Below, one piece after another: positions 34,797 to 42,663 of a stretch of 45,332 nt of DNA. Position 1 is the stretch's first letter; each line of letters opens with the position of its first letter. This stretch comes from Phocaeicola sp. (GTDB lineage Bacteria > Bacteroidota > Bacteroidia > Bacteroidales > Bacteroidaceae): NCBI GenBank assembly GCA_020026225.1, contig JAHHQU010000013.1, forward strand, positions 1 through 45,332, in the 5' to 3' direction. The notes under the pieces were generated by a model. That model was given only the letters and a program-made list of their open reading frames with translations, ran no database searches and was not told where the DNA came from. A program made the position numbers and the translations under genes.

Positions 34797-35336
34797 ATGA
34801 AGAAAGTTTTATTGTGTGCAGCTTTTATGAGTTGTCTATTCTCTACGACACCGGTCGTAGCCCAGACACATGAGCCAGATGCAGTAGGATATGTCGTCCG
34901 TTTAGGTGAAGTGGCTCCAGATTTTGAAATGAAGTTGACCGATGATCAGACCGTCAGATTATCCGATTTGAGAGGAAAAATCGTGATGTTGCAGTTCACT
35001 GCCAGTTGGTGTGGTGTTTGCCGTAAAGAGATGCCTTTCATTGAAAAAGATATTTGGCAGAAGTACAAAGAGCATCCCTCTTTCGCTCTTTATGGTATTG
35101 ACCGTGATGAACCGTTGGAGCGTGTGAAGAGTTTTGCAAGACAGACCAAAGTGACTTATCCTTTGGGGTTGGATCCAGGAGCAGACATCTTTGCTAAATA
35201 TGCCGATCGCAAGGCGGGGATTACTCGTAATGTTTTGATAGACAAAGAAGGTAAGATTGTGATGATGACCCGCTTGTATAATGAAGACGAATTCTCTTCC
35301 CTTTGTAAAAAAATTGCTGAACTTTTGGAAGAGTAA
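34797..35336 (+). CDS. TlpA-like periplasmic thioredoxin-fold protein
   Basis: The 179-aa product has a signal peptide cleaved near VVA/QTH. The AhpC-TSA/TlpA domain shows APDFEMKLTDDQTVRLSDLRGK and the redox site TASWCGVC (Cys72, Cys75). At the position where thioredoxins carry the cis-proline before the beta strand (usually a VPTTFLID-like sequence) this protein has AGITRNVLID, so the cis-Pro appears replaced by Thr. It is probably a disulfide reductase with altered substrate binding. The amidase gene begins 2 bp after its stop. Confidence 0.92.
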   Translation: MKKVLLCAAFMSCLFSTTPVVAQTHEPDAVGYVVRLGEVAPDFEMKLTDDQTVRLSDLRGKIVMLQFTASWCGVCRKEMPFIEKDIWQKYKEHPSFALYGIDRDEPLERVKSFARQTKVTYPLGLDPGADIFAKYADRKAGITRNVLIDKEGKIVMMTRLYNEDEFSSLCKKIAELLEE

Positions 35337-35338
35337 GA

Positions 35339-36163
35339 ATGGTAAAGAAAAGTATATTCAGCCTCTTGTTCCTGCTTATGGTGGGAATCTCTGTCTCTTC
35401 TCAGACGCGTAGAGAACCGCTTTTTGGTAAAGCATCCGCCAGCTATAACATCACTTCCAGTTCGTTGAAGGGAGCTTCTTTCTATTTGGTAAGTGGTCAT
35501 GGTGGTCCTGATCCCGGGTGCATAGGAAAGTACAAGGGACATAATTTGCATGAAGATGAATATGCCTATGATATCATTCTTCGATTGGGCCGTGAACTGC
35601 TGAAACGAGGTGCGAAAGTGCATTTTATTATTCAAGATGCCAAAGATGGCATTCGTAATACGTATGTCTTGAATAATAGCAAGCGAGAAACTTGCATGGG
35701 AAAGAAGATACCCTTGAATCAGGTAGAGCGGTTACAGCAGCGCTGTAATGCGGTGAATCGTCTTTATCGTAAGGACCGCAGCAATTACAAGCGTGCTGTA
35801 TTCATTCACGTGGACAGTCGCTCGCGTAGCAAGCAGACTGACGTGTTCTTTTACCATGCTCCCAAGAGTACGTTGGGAAAACGCCTGGTGACGGAGGTAC
35901 AAGGTACTTTTCGTTCCAAGTATCAGAAATTCCAGCCTAACAGAGGATTTGACGGTACGGTAAGTGAACGAAATCTTTTCGTCTTGAGGAACACCACTCC
36001 TGTGGCCATCTTTCTTGAGCTGGGGAATATTCAAAATGCTCAAGACCAGAAACGCCTGGTGATACCAGACAACCGTCAGGCTTTAGCCAATTGGATTACT
36101 GAAGCGATAGTGGCAGACTATAAGGTATCAAAGGGTTCCTTTAGACCTTCCAAGAAGAAGTAA
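35339..36163 (+). CDS. Exported N-acetylmuramoyl-L-alanine amidase (Amidase_3)
   Basis: The 274-aa zinc amidase cleaves the MurNAc-L-Ala bond of peptidoglycan. A signal peptide (VGISVSS/QTR) precedes SGHGGPDPG (His54), the second ligand region HEDEYAYD (Glu72 or Glu74), FIHVDS (His157) and FLELGNIQN (Glu227), in the order expected for Amidase_3. FIHVDS replaces the more usual SIHAN-type motif. It has no separate wall-binding domain, and its basic C-terminus may aid binding. It is tightly linked to the TlpA-like gene. Confidence 0.92.
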   Translation: MVKKSIFSLLFLLMVGISVSSQTRREPLFGKASASYNITSSSLKGASFYLVSGHGGPDPGCIGKYKGHNLHEDEYAYDIILRLGRELLKRGAKVHFIIQDAKDGIRNTYVLNNSKRETCMGKKIPLNQVERLQQRCNAVNRLYRKDRSNYKRAVFIHVDSRSRSKQTDVFFYHAPKSTLGKRLVTEVQGTFRSKYQKFQPNRGFDGTVSERNLFVLRNTTPVAIFLELGNIQNAQDQKRLVIPDNRQALANWITEAIVADYKVSKGSFRPSKKK

Positions 36164-36207
36164 ACGGACAAAAGGAAAAATATCGTTTTGTGTAAAGGTA
36201 TTTATTC

Positions 36208-36253
36208 AATAAAGGCTGGATTCCATTGTAAAAAGTGGAGTCCAGCCTTTATT
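36208..36253. terminator. Bidirectional 18-bp terminator
   Basis: The arm at 36208-36225 (AATAAAGGCTGGATTCCA) pairs with 36236-36253 with one wobble. It separates the convergent amidase and HExxH genes. Confidence 0.85.
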
Positions 36254-36278
36254 AGGTAAAAAAGATAGAAAACCGCAA

Positions 36279-37244
36279 TTATTTTATGGTCAATGCTTTA
36301 CGGATATTCTCTATGATTTCAGGATTTGTCAGATTTTTCTTTCCTCCCAAGAGGTAAGAAAAATGGTCGGCAGAAATTTCTTCAGGATCAATGATGTAAT
36401 TCGTATTGTTTCCAACTTTTTGCTTGAACTGTTCAGCTACCTTCTCCAGTGGAATGACTATTGTCTGTCCGTCATGCATTACAGGGAGCATATCTTCATT
36501 CAAGGGGATAAATCCGACTGAAAGGTAATCACTGAGCTGTCCTTCTGTAAAAGGTTTCTGGGTATAAATAATCTGTACACATTTCGTGTCAGTTCCTTCT
36601 AAGTTGAATATCGTGTAGCTGTCTCTGCGTTCGATGTCTGGATTAGAAATGCGTCGAGCCACTAAATCTGTCGGCAGTATGAATTCTTTGTCCATTACGT
36701 GGAAGTCTATAGTAGCATAAACAGCCTTTTTAAAGCCTATGTTTTTTCTTGAAAGCACATGAAACAGTTCATGACTCAATAAAAAAATCATCTGTTCGTC
36801 TGAAGCTGCTTTTATGCATGACTCTCCGATGGCTATCCAATTTCTGCGTGTATAAGCCATGGTGTTGAATTCTTCATTCATCGTTGTTTTCAGCAGGATG
36901 ATTTCTTCTGGATAATCAAGGGAAAGTTTCAGTCGCTTGATGTTCGCCTTGATTTTTTTCATAGCCTTGTTGACTTTTTCCTTTTCCGTCTCACTCCAGT
37001 TCAGCACTTCATTCCTGGAAAGGCGTAGCCATTCCGATTTTCTGCTATTGATTTTATTAAGACGAATATCGATGTCAAACTGGTTTAATCCGTTGGAGAA
37101 ATTGTCAATATCCGTAATGAGCATTTGTCCTTCTGCTTTAGTGGCAAATCGGTATGAGAGAGTGGACTGTTGCTTGTTTTGTGCATAGGCGGTGACGGCC
37201 ATGAAGCAGAGTAAAATGGCACTTACAACATGTTTTATTTTCAT
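36279..37244 (-). CDS. Secreted protein with an HExxH zinc-protease signature
   Basis: The 321-aa product has a signal peptide cleaved near AYA/QNK. FLLSHELFHVLSRKN gives HELFH (158-162), the zinc-binding helix of many metalloproteases. A candidate third ligand, Glu289 in PEEISADHFSYLL, is followed by Asp293 in the ExxxD pattern common to gluzincins. I do not recognise a named family. It is probably a periplasmic or secreted metallopeptidase, but activity is inferred from the two motifs only. The gene is monocistronic with only a weak TATCTTTA element upstream. Confidence 0.85.
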   Translation of the reverse strand: MKIKHVVSAILLCFMAVTAYAQNKQQSTLSYRFATKAEGQMLITDIDNFSNGLNQFDIDIRLNKINSRKSEWLRLSRNEVLNWSETEKEKVNKAMKKIKANIKRLKLSLDYPEEIILLKTTMNEEFNTMAYTRRNWIAIGESCIKAASDEQMIFLLSHELFHVLSRKNIGFKKAVYATIDFHVMDKEFILPTDLVARRISNPDIERRDSYTIFNLEGTDTKCVQIIYTQKPFTEGQLSDYLSVGFIPLNEDMLPVMHDGQTIVIPLEKVAEQFKQKVGNNTNYIIDPEEISADHFSYLLGGKKNLTNPEIIENIRKALTIK

Positions 37245-37345
37245 AAGAATCGGATTTAAATGAATAAATGTCTGTTTTCGTTCTTGTAATTATGTAAAGA
37301 TACGATTGTTTCTTTATAGAAGAAATTTTTTTTGCAAAAAAAAAA

Positions 37346-37415
37346 TCATTCTGATGAAGCTTGTACGAATCTTCGCTTGTGAAGCCCAGTCGTTCGTAGC
37401 TTTCCATCAGAATGA
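37346..37415 (-). terminator. Nested palindromic terminator of bcp-recA
   Basis: TCATTCTGATG (37346-37356) pairs with CATCAGAATGA (37405-37415). The interior contains further nested pairing, including CTTCGCTTGTGAAG. On the minus strand a run of about ten T residues follows, so this is a strong terminator. Confidence 0.8.
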
Positions 37416-37434
37416 CTTTTCCATTATCTGAAAC

Positions 37435-38484
37435 TTACTCTTTGTCTTTCAAAGCTTCAAAAATCAAGCCTTCCAATTCTTCGGCCAATTCAGGGTTGTC
37501 CTGGATGCACTGTTTTGCAGCATCGCGTCCCTGACCCAATTTGGTATCATTATAGCTGTACCATGAACCACTCTTCTTGATGATTCCCAAGTCGGCACCC
37601 AAATCGATGATTTCACCGCTACGAGAAATACCTTCGCCGAACATGATGTCAAATTCAGCTTTACGGAAAGGAGGAGCCACCTTATTCTTCACTACCTTCA
37701 CGCGGGTCTGGTTACCGATTACCTCGTCACCATCCTTCAGCTGGGTAGCACGGCGGATATCCAGACGTACAGAAGCATAGAACTTCAACGCATTACCACC
37801 GGTAGTAGTTTCCGGGTTGCCGAACATCACTCCAATCTTTTCACGCAACTGGTTGATGAAGATACAAGTAGTATTGGTCTTGCTGATGGCAGAAGTCAGC
37901 TTACGCAAAGCTTGAGACATCAAACGAGCCTGTAAACCTACTCGGTTATCACCCATGTCACCTTCGATTTCTGCTTTTGGAGTCAAAGCGGCTACAGAGT
38001 CGATAACGATGATATCGATAGCCGAAGAACGGATCAGCTGTTCTGCGATTTCCAATGCCTGTTCACCGTTGTCAGGCTGAGAAATCAACAATTCATCCAC
38101 ATTTACTCCCAATTTAGCAGCATAGAAACGGTCGAAAGCATGTTCTGCATCGATGAAGGCAGCAATACCGCCCTGTTTCTGAGCCTCTGCGATAGCATGG
38201 ATAGCCAAAGTAGTCTTACCAGAAGATTCCGGACCATAAATTTCAATGATACGGCCTTTAGGATAACCACCAACTCCCAAGGCAGCGTTCAGACCGATAG
38301 AACCGGTAGGAATCACTTCAACTTCTTGAACATGGTCATCGCCCATCTTCATGATAGAACCCTTACCGAAACTCTTTTCTATCTTATCCATGGCAGCCTG
38401 CAAGGCTTTCAATTTTTCACTATTGTTTGGTCTTGGAGCCACTTCTTCAGTGCCCTCAAATTCCAATTCGTCTTTTTTTGCCAT
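37435..38484 (-). CDS. recA: RecA recombinase
   Basis: The 349-aa product is the DNA strand-exchange ATPase and SOS coprotease. Walker A GPESSGKTT, Walker B IIVIDSVAAL, the loop region MSQALRKLTSAISKTNTTCIFINQLREKIGVMFGNPETTTGG, and the C-terminal domain are intact. It starts 10 bp after bcp on the same strand. No LexA-type operator is apparent upstream. The bcp-recA pairing is the arrangement reported as a stress operon in Bacteroides fragilis. Confidence 0.98.
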   Translation of the reverse strand: MAKKDELEFEGTEEVAPRPNNSEKLKALQAAMDKIEKSFGKGSIMKMGDDHVQEVEVIPTGSIGLNAALGVGGYPKGRIIEIYGPESSGKTTLAIHAIAEAQKQGGIAAFIDAEHAFDRFYAAKLGVNVDELLISQPDNGEQALEIAEQLIRSSAIDIIVIDSVAALTPKAEIEGDMGDNRVGLQARLMSQALRKLTSAISKTNTTCIFINQLREKIGVMFGNPETTTGGNALKFYASVRLDIRRATQLKDGDEVIGNQTRVKVVKNKVAPPFRKAEFDIMFGEGISRSGEIIDLGADLGIIKKSGSWYSYNDTKLGQGRDAAKQCIQDNPELAEELEGLIFEALKDKE

Positions 38485-38494
38485 ATTATATGTT

Positions 38495-38944
38495 TTATTT
38501 CAATATTTGTGCAGCGTGATCTTTCGTCTTGATTTCTTTCGGAGAAATGACACGCTCAATTACACCTTCTTCATTAATAATAAAAGTAGTACGGAAAGTA
38601 CCCATATACTTACGTCCGCACATGCTCTTTTCGCCCCATACACCGAATTCCTGTACCAACTTCATGTCCTTGTCGGCGATCAGCGGGAAAGGCAAGGCAT
38701 TCTTTTCGATAAATCTCAAGTGCGACTTTTCATCTTGGATGCTGGCACCGATTACTTCATAACCCGCTTCGCGCAGCGCATCATAATTGTCGCGCAAATT
38801 GCAAGCCTCTGTTGTACATCCCGGAGTAGAATCTTTCGGATAGAAATACAGCACTACCTTTTTGCCTTTATAGTTACTCAGGCGGATTTCGTTTCCCTTC
38901 TCATCTGTTCCCAAGAAATCGGGAGCTTTATCACCTATATTCAT
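38495..38944 (-). CDS. bcp: Bcp-family thiol peroxidase
   Basis: The 149-aa cytosolic peroxiredoxin reduces hydroperoxides with thioredoxin. The active site DSTPGCTTEACNLRD holds the peroxidatic Cys43 and resolving Cys48 of the atypical two-Cys BCP type. KKVVLYFYPKD and FRTTFIINEEGVIERVI are family-typical. It is the first gene of the bcp-recA operon, with a -7 element at 39027-39034 and a leader of about 75 nt. Confidence 0.95.
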   Translation of the reverse strand: MNIGDKAPDFLGTDEKGNEIRLSNYKGKKVVLYFYPKDSTPGCTTEACNLRDNYDALREAGYEVIGASIQDEKSHLRFIEKNALPFPLIADKDMKLVQEFGVWGEKSMCGRKYMGTFRTTFIINEEGVIERVISPKEIKTKDHAAQILK

Positions 38945-39026
38945 GTTCTTTATAGCTTAAAATTATAGTAAGAATCAAGGACTATGAATTTGATTTCATG
39001 TCCTGTAGTTGTTTAAGTTTCGTATG

Positions 39027-39034
39027 CAAAGATA
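39027..39034 (-). promoter_or_regulatory. -7 promoter element of bcp-recA
   Basis: The minus strand reads TATCTTTG. The divergent META-gene promoter is about 105 bp away. Confidence 0.6.
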
Positions 39035-39139
39035 AGAAAATTTTCATAAGACAATGCAGTATTTGGTCTTTATAGGTTTTTTTATGATACAAGGATATTT
39101 TATCTCTTGTTCTACGCTTTTCAGTAGAAAGATTTACAG

Positions 39140-39147
39140 TATCTTTG
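39140..39147 (+). promoter_or_regulatory. -7 promoter element of the META gene
   Basis: TATCTTTG fits TAnnTTTG, 30 bp before the ATG at 39178. Confidence 0.6.
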
Positions 39148-39177
39148 CTTTTGGTTTAGACATAAATTGAATAGAAA

Positions 39178-39966
39178 ATGAAAAAAACTTTTGTAAGTGC
39201 AGTAATGATGGCTGCTTTGTGTTTGACAGGTTGTGGTAATGCTGGAAAGACAGTAAACCTTATGGGTGAGTGGAAAATTGTTTCTGTAGAAGGAGAGGAT
39301 GTCAATTCAAAAGAAGAACCTTACTTGGGATTCGATTTGAATGAAGGTCGCTTGTATGGAAATGCAGGTTGTAACCAAATCATGGCATCTGTAACCGTTG
39401 ATACCGTAAAGCACGGTTTGACATTGTCTAAAGTTGGGGCAACTCGTAGAATGTGCCCAGATATGAAATTGGAGAATCACGTATTGGCTGCTTTGGAAAA
39501 AGTTGCCGGATATCAAGCAACAGCAGTCGGTGTAGAGCTGACAGATGCCAACGGCAATGTGCTATTCTCATTGGAAAAGAATGAACAGGCAGAATTGACA
39601 GTGAATGATTTGAATGGGGAATGGTTCATCACTACCGTAGAAGGCAAGAAAGTGGAAAAAGTAGAAAAGACTCCGTTCCTTGCTTTCAACGTAGCTGAAA
39701 GCACAGTACACGGAACAGGTGGTTGCAACGTTTTCAACGGTGGATACACTCAGGAAAAAGGCAAAGCCACTTCATTTGCATTCGGAAACTTGGCCTCTAC
39801 AAGAATGGCTGGTCCGGGTATGGAACAGGAAGACGTTATTTTTGCAGCATTGGGTAAGGTTCGCAGTTTCGATAAAAAAGCTGAAAACACTATCGTTTTG
39901 TTGGACGAAAATCAGAAAGAAGTCGTTGTATTGACAAAAAATACAGGCAAGTCTTTGTCTGAATAA
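39178..39966 (+). CDS. Lipoprotein with two META (HslJ-like) domains
   Basis: The 262-aa product has a lipobox signal (LCLTGC, Cys19). Two META/DUF306 domains follow in tandem: one from LMGEWKIVSVEG (about 28) through GNAGCNQI to the ATRRMCPDM segment, and one from LNGEWFITTVEG (about 144) through GTGGCNVFNGGY to the STRMAGPGMEQED segment. The MCPDM motif is intact in the first domain and altered to MAGPGM in the second. Family knowledge links META domains to HslJ and stress or motility proteins. Envelope location is predicted. A strong terminator follows. Confidence 0.9.
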   Translation: MKKTFVSAVMMAALCLTGCGNAGKTVNLMGEWKIVSVEGEDVNSKEEPYLGFDLNEGRLYGNAGCNQIMASVTVDTVKHGLTLSKVGATRRMCPDMKLENHVLAALEKVAGYQATAVGVELTDANGNVLFSLEKNEQAELTVNDLNGEWFITTVEGKKVEKVEKTPFLAFNVAESTVHGTGGCNVFNGGYTQEKGKATSFAFGNLASTRMAGPGMEQEDVIFAALGKVRSFDKKAENTIVLLDENQKEVVVLTKNTGKSLSE

Positions 39967-39997
39967 TCCAGAATAAAATTTGTATCTTCTAAATATC

Positions 39998-40058
39998 AAG
40001 CCCTTCGGCTAATCCTTCTCCGCAAGAAGTAGGGTAGTCCGAAGGGCTTCCTTTTTTT
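39998..40058 (+). terminator. Terminator of the META gene
   Basis: AAGCCCTTCGG (39998-40008) pairs with CCGAAGGGCTT (40039-40049), followed by seven T residues (40052-40058). It separates the META transcript from the repeat array downstream. Confidence 0.85.
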
Positions 40059-40069
40059 ATTCCTCTTCC

Positions 40070-40167
40070 TTTTTGCTGCTGACATACGTCGGTAACGCTG
40101 CTGACATACGTCGGTAATACTGCTGACATACGTCAGTAACACTACTGACATACGTCAGCAGCAAAAA
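40070..40167 (+). repeat. Four 22-bp repeats forming an outer stem and three hairpins
   Basis: Four contiguous 22-nt units occupy 40075-40162, each centred on TGACATACGTC. TTTTTGCTGCTGAC (40070-40083) pairs perfectly with 40154-40167. Inside are three hairpins with 7-bp stems and 4-nt loops (40088-40105, 40110-40127, 40132-40149), each bounded by the same ATAC linker. Hairpins 1 and 2 use GTCGGTA/TGCTGAC with two G-U pairs, while hairpin 3 uses fully paired GTCAGTA/TACTGAC. The wobbles are valid only for plus-strand RNA. No known RNA family is recognised. Confidence 0.85.
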
Positions 40168-40632
40168 AAATACCTTGCGGAGATCGTTAGGATTCTGCCG
40201 AAGACTTTTCAAACATTCCTCCAAACATCTTTCCAGACATCTTTTGAAAAAAATCAGCCCTTTCCATTCTTTTCTAAAATTCCGATAACTTTTGAGTCGA
40301 TTTTTCTTTATTGTTCCTTATTATATATAAATAGGGCATCTCTTTTGGAATTCCTATGATCTTCAGCCTGCTCTCTGAATGGTTCTATATACTACTTTGG
40401 TATTTTTTAGCCTTTTAAAGTCCCGAAAAGCGTCATAGATACACTAAACTGACAGAAATAAGCTCTTAAAATCCCTTTTTGTCTGTAAAATGACAGCCAA
40501 ACAGACAATCTGTCAGTTGGTGGCATGCAAAACCCCACTTTAGACCCGTGGCACACCGTTTGTCTTTCAGTAGGCGTAACAAACAAGTTACAGAATTAAC
40601 AAAATAAGAAAATAATAAAAAAATATACAATT
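40168..40632 (+). promoter_or_regulatory. Long dnaK upstream region with palindromes and short repeats
   Basis: No TAnnTTTG element is found close to dnaK. Visible elements are three degenerate 12-bp direct repeats (40211-40246), TGACAG at 40450-40455 and 40491-40496 with inverted CTGTCA at 40510-40515, the palindrome ACAGA-caa-TCTGT (40501-40513), and GTAAC/GTTAC (40576-40580, 40587-40591). An A-rich stretch precedes the ATG. No CIRCE element was recognised. No gene is supported here. Confidence 0.5.
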
Positions 40633-42540
40633 ATGGGAAAAATTATTGGTATTGACTTAGGAACAACAAACTCATGTGTTTCTGTATTTGAAGGTAACGA
40701 ACCGGTAGTAATCGCTAACAGCGAAGGTAAGCGTACTACTCCTTCTGTAGTAGGTTTCGTTGATGGTGGTGAACGTAAGATTGGTGATCCTGCAAAACGT
40801 CAGGCTATTACCAACCCAACACGTACAGTTTACTCAATCAAACGTTTCATGGGTGAAACTTATGATTTGGTTCAGAAAGAAATTTCACGCGTACCGTATC
40901 AAGTCGTTAAGGGTGACAACAACACTCCACGAGTAGACATTGACGGTCGTTTATATACTCCACAGGAAATCTCAGCAATGATTCTTCAGAAAATGAAGAA
41001 GACAGCTGAAGATTACTTGGGACAGGAAGTAACAGAAGCAGTCATCACAGTTCCTGCTTACTTCTCAGATTCACAGCGTCAGGCTACTAAGGAAGCTGGT
41101 CAGATTGCAGGTTTGGAAGTTAAACGTATCGTTAACGAACCTACAGCAGCTGCCTTGGCATACGGCGTTGACAAATCAAACAAAGACATGAAGGTTGCAG
41201 TATTCGACCTTGGTGGTGGTACATTCGATATCTCAATCCTTGAATTTGGTGGTGGCGTATTCGAAGTATTGTCAACAAACGGTGATACACACCTTGGTGG
41301 TGATGACTTTGACCAAGTAATCATTGACTGGTTGGTACAGGAATTCAAGAATGATGAAGGTGCAGACTTGACTCAGGATCCGATGGCTATGCAGCGTTTG
41401 AAAGAAGCAGCTGAAAAAGCTAAGATTGAATTGTCATCTTCTACTTCTACAGAAATCAACTTGCCTTACATCATGCCGGTAGGTGGTGTTCCAAAACACT
41501 TGGTTAAATCATTGAGCCGTGCTAAGTTTGAAGCTTTGGCACACGGTTTGATTCAGGCTTGTCTTGAACCATGTAAGAAAGCTATGAGCGATGCAGGTTT
41601 GGGTAACTCAGACATCGATGAAGTTATCTTGGTTGGTGGTTCTTCACGTATACCAGCAGTTCAGAAGTTGGTAGAAGACTTCTTCGGTAAAGTTCCTTCT
41701 AAGGGTGTTAACCCAGACGAAGTAGTTGCTGTAGGTGCTGCTGTTCAGGGTGCTGTTTTGACAGACGAAATCAAGGGTGTAGTTCTTTTGGACGTAACTC
41801 CATTGACAATGGGTATTGAAACATTGGGTGGTGTCATGACTAAGATGATTGATGCAAACACAACAATCCCTTGCAAGAAGACTGAAACATTCTCAACTGC
41901 TGCTGATAACCAGACAGAAGTTACTATTCATGTATTGCAGGGTGAACGCCCAATGGCTGCTCAGAACAAGTCAATCGGTCAGTTCAACTTGACAGGTATT
42001 GCTCCTGCTCGTCGTGGTGTTCCTCAGATTGAAGTATCTTTCGATATCGATGCTAACGGTATCTTGAAGGTTTCTGCTAAGGATAAGGCAACAGGTAAGG
42101 AACAGGCTATCCGTATTGAAGCTTCATCTGGCTTGAGCAAAGAAGAAATCGAAAAGATGAAAGCTGAAGCTGAAGCTAATGCAGAAGCAGATAAGAAAGA
42201 ACGTGAAAAAATTGACAAATTGAACCAGGCTGACAGCTTGATCTTCTCTACAGAAAATCAGTTGAAAGAATTGGGTGACAAGTTGCCAGCTGACAAGAAG
42301 GCTCCTATCGAAGCAGCTCTTCAGAAATTGAAGGATGCTCACAAGGCTCAGGATTTGGCAGCAATCGATGCAGCAAGCGCTGAATTGCAGAGTGCATTCC
42401 AGGCAGCAAGTGCTGAAATGTATGCTCAGACTGGTGCACAGGGTGCTCAAGCTGGTCCTAATGCAGGTGCTCAGGGTGGTGCTCAGAACAACAACGGTAA
42501 AGAAGATGTTCAGGACGCTGACTTTGAGGAAGTGAAGTAA
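40633..42540 (+). CDS. dnaK: Chaperone DnaK (Hsp70)
   Basis: The 635-aa ATP-dependent chaperone has IGIDLGTTNSCVSVFEG at the start, the phosphate motif VFDLGGGTFDISIL, and VGGSSRIPAVQKLV in the nucleotide-binding domain. The substrate-binding domain and helical lid follow, and the glycine/alanine/glutamine-rich tail ends in DVQDADFEEVK, the usual DnaK C-terminus. The length is typical. grpE and dnaJ are not adjacent, so dnaK stands alone. A terminator follows at 42573-42605. Confidence 0.98.
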   Translation: MGKIIGIDLGTTNSCVSVFEGNEPVVIANSEGKRTTPSVVGFVDGGERKIGDPAKRQAITNPTRTVYSIKRFMGETYDLVQKEISRVPYQVVKGDNNTPRVDIDGRLYTPQEISAMILQKMKKTAEDYLGQEVTEAVITVPAYFSDSQRQATKEAGQIAGLEVKRIVNEPTAAALAYGVDKSNKDMKVAVFDLGGGTFDISILEFGGGVFEVLSTNGDTHLGGDDFDQVIIDWLVQEFKNDEGADLTQDPMAMQRLKEAAEKAKIELSSSTSTEINLPYIMPVGGVPKHLVKSLSRAKFEALAHGLIQACLEPCKKAMSDAGLGNSDIDEVILVGGSSRIPAVQKLVEDFFGKVPSKGVNPDEVVAVGAAVQGAVLTDEIKGVVLLDVTPLTMGIETLGGVMTKMIDANTTIPCKKTETFSTAADNQTEVTIHVLQGERPMAAQNKSIGQFNLTGIAPARRGVPQIEVSFDIDANGILKVSAKDKATGKEQAIRIEASSGLSKEEIEKMKAEAEANAEADKKEREKIDKLNQADSLIFSTENQLKELGDKLPADKKAPIEAALQKLKDAHKAQDLAAIDAASAELQSAFQAASAEMYAQTGAQGAQAGPNAGAQGGAQNNNGKEDVQDADFEEVK

Positions 42541-42572
42541 ATTCGATAAAAATCGATAATTATACATAGATG

Positions 42573-42605
42573 AATAGCGTGTAGCTCAATAAGTTACACG
42601 CTATT
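42573..42605 (+). terminator. Terminator of dnaK
   Basis: AATAGCGTGTAGCT (42573-42586) pairs with AGTTACACGCTATT (42592-42605) with one G-T wobble and a 5-nt loop, followed by a T-rich tract. Confidence 0.85.
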
Positions 42606-42629
42606 TTTATTTTCACATTATTCTATTGT

Positions 42630-42663
42630 TTTGCTGAAATGTTATATTTTTATCTTATATTTG
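42630..42663 (+). promoter_or_regulatory. Promoter of the HTH-integrase operon
   Basis: TTTG at 42630-42633 and TATATTTG at 42656-42663 are separated by 22 bp, one base longer than ideal. The leader to the ATG at 42749 is about 80 nt. Confidence 0.55.

Noticed and set aside
40075..40162. The 22-bp array as a CRISPR array
   Set aside because: The units are contiguous with no unique spacers, are too short for repeat-spacer units, and no cas gene is present.
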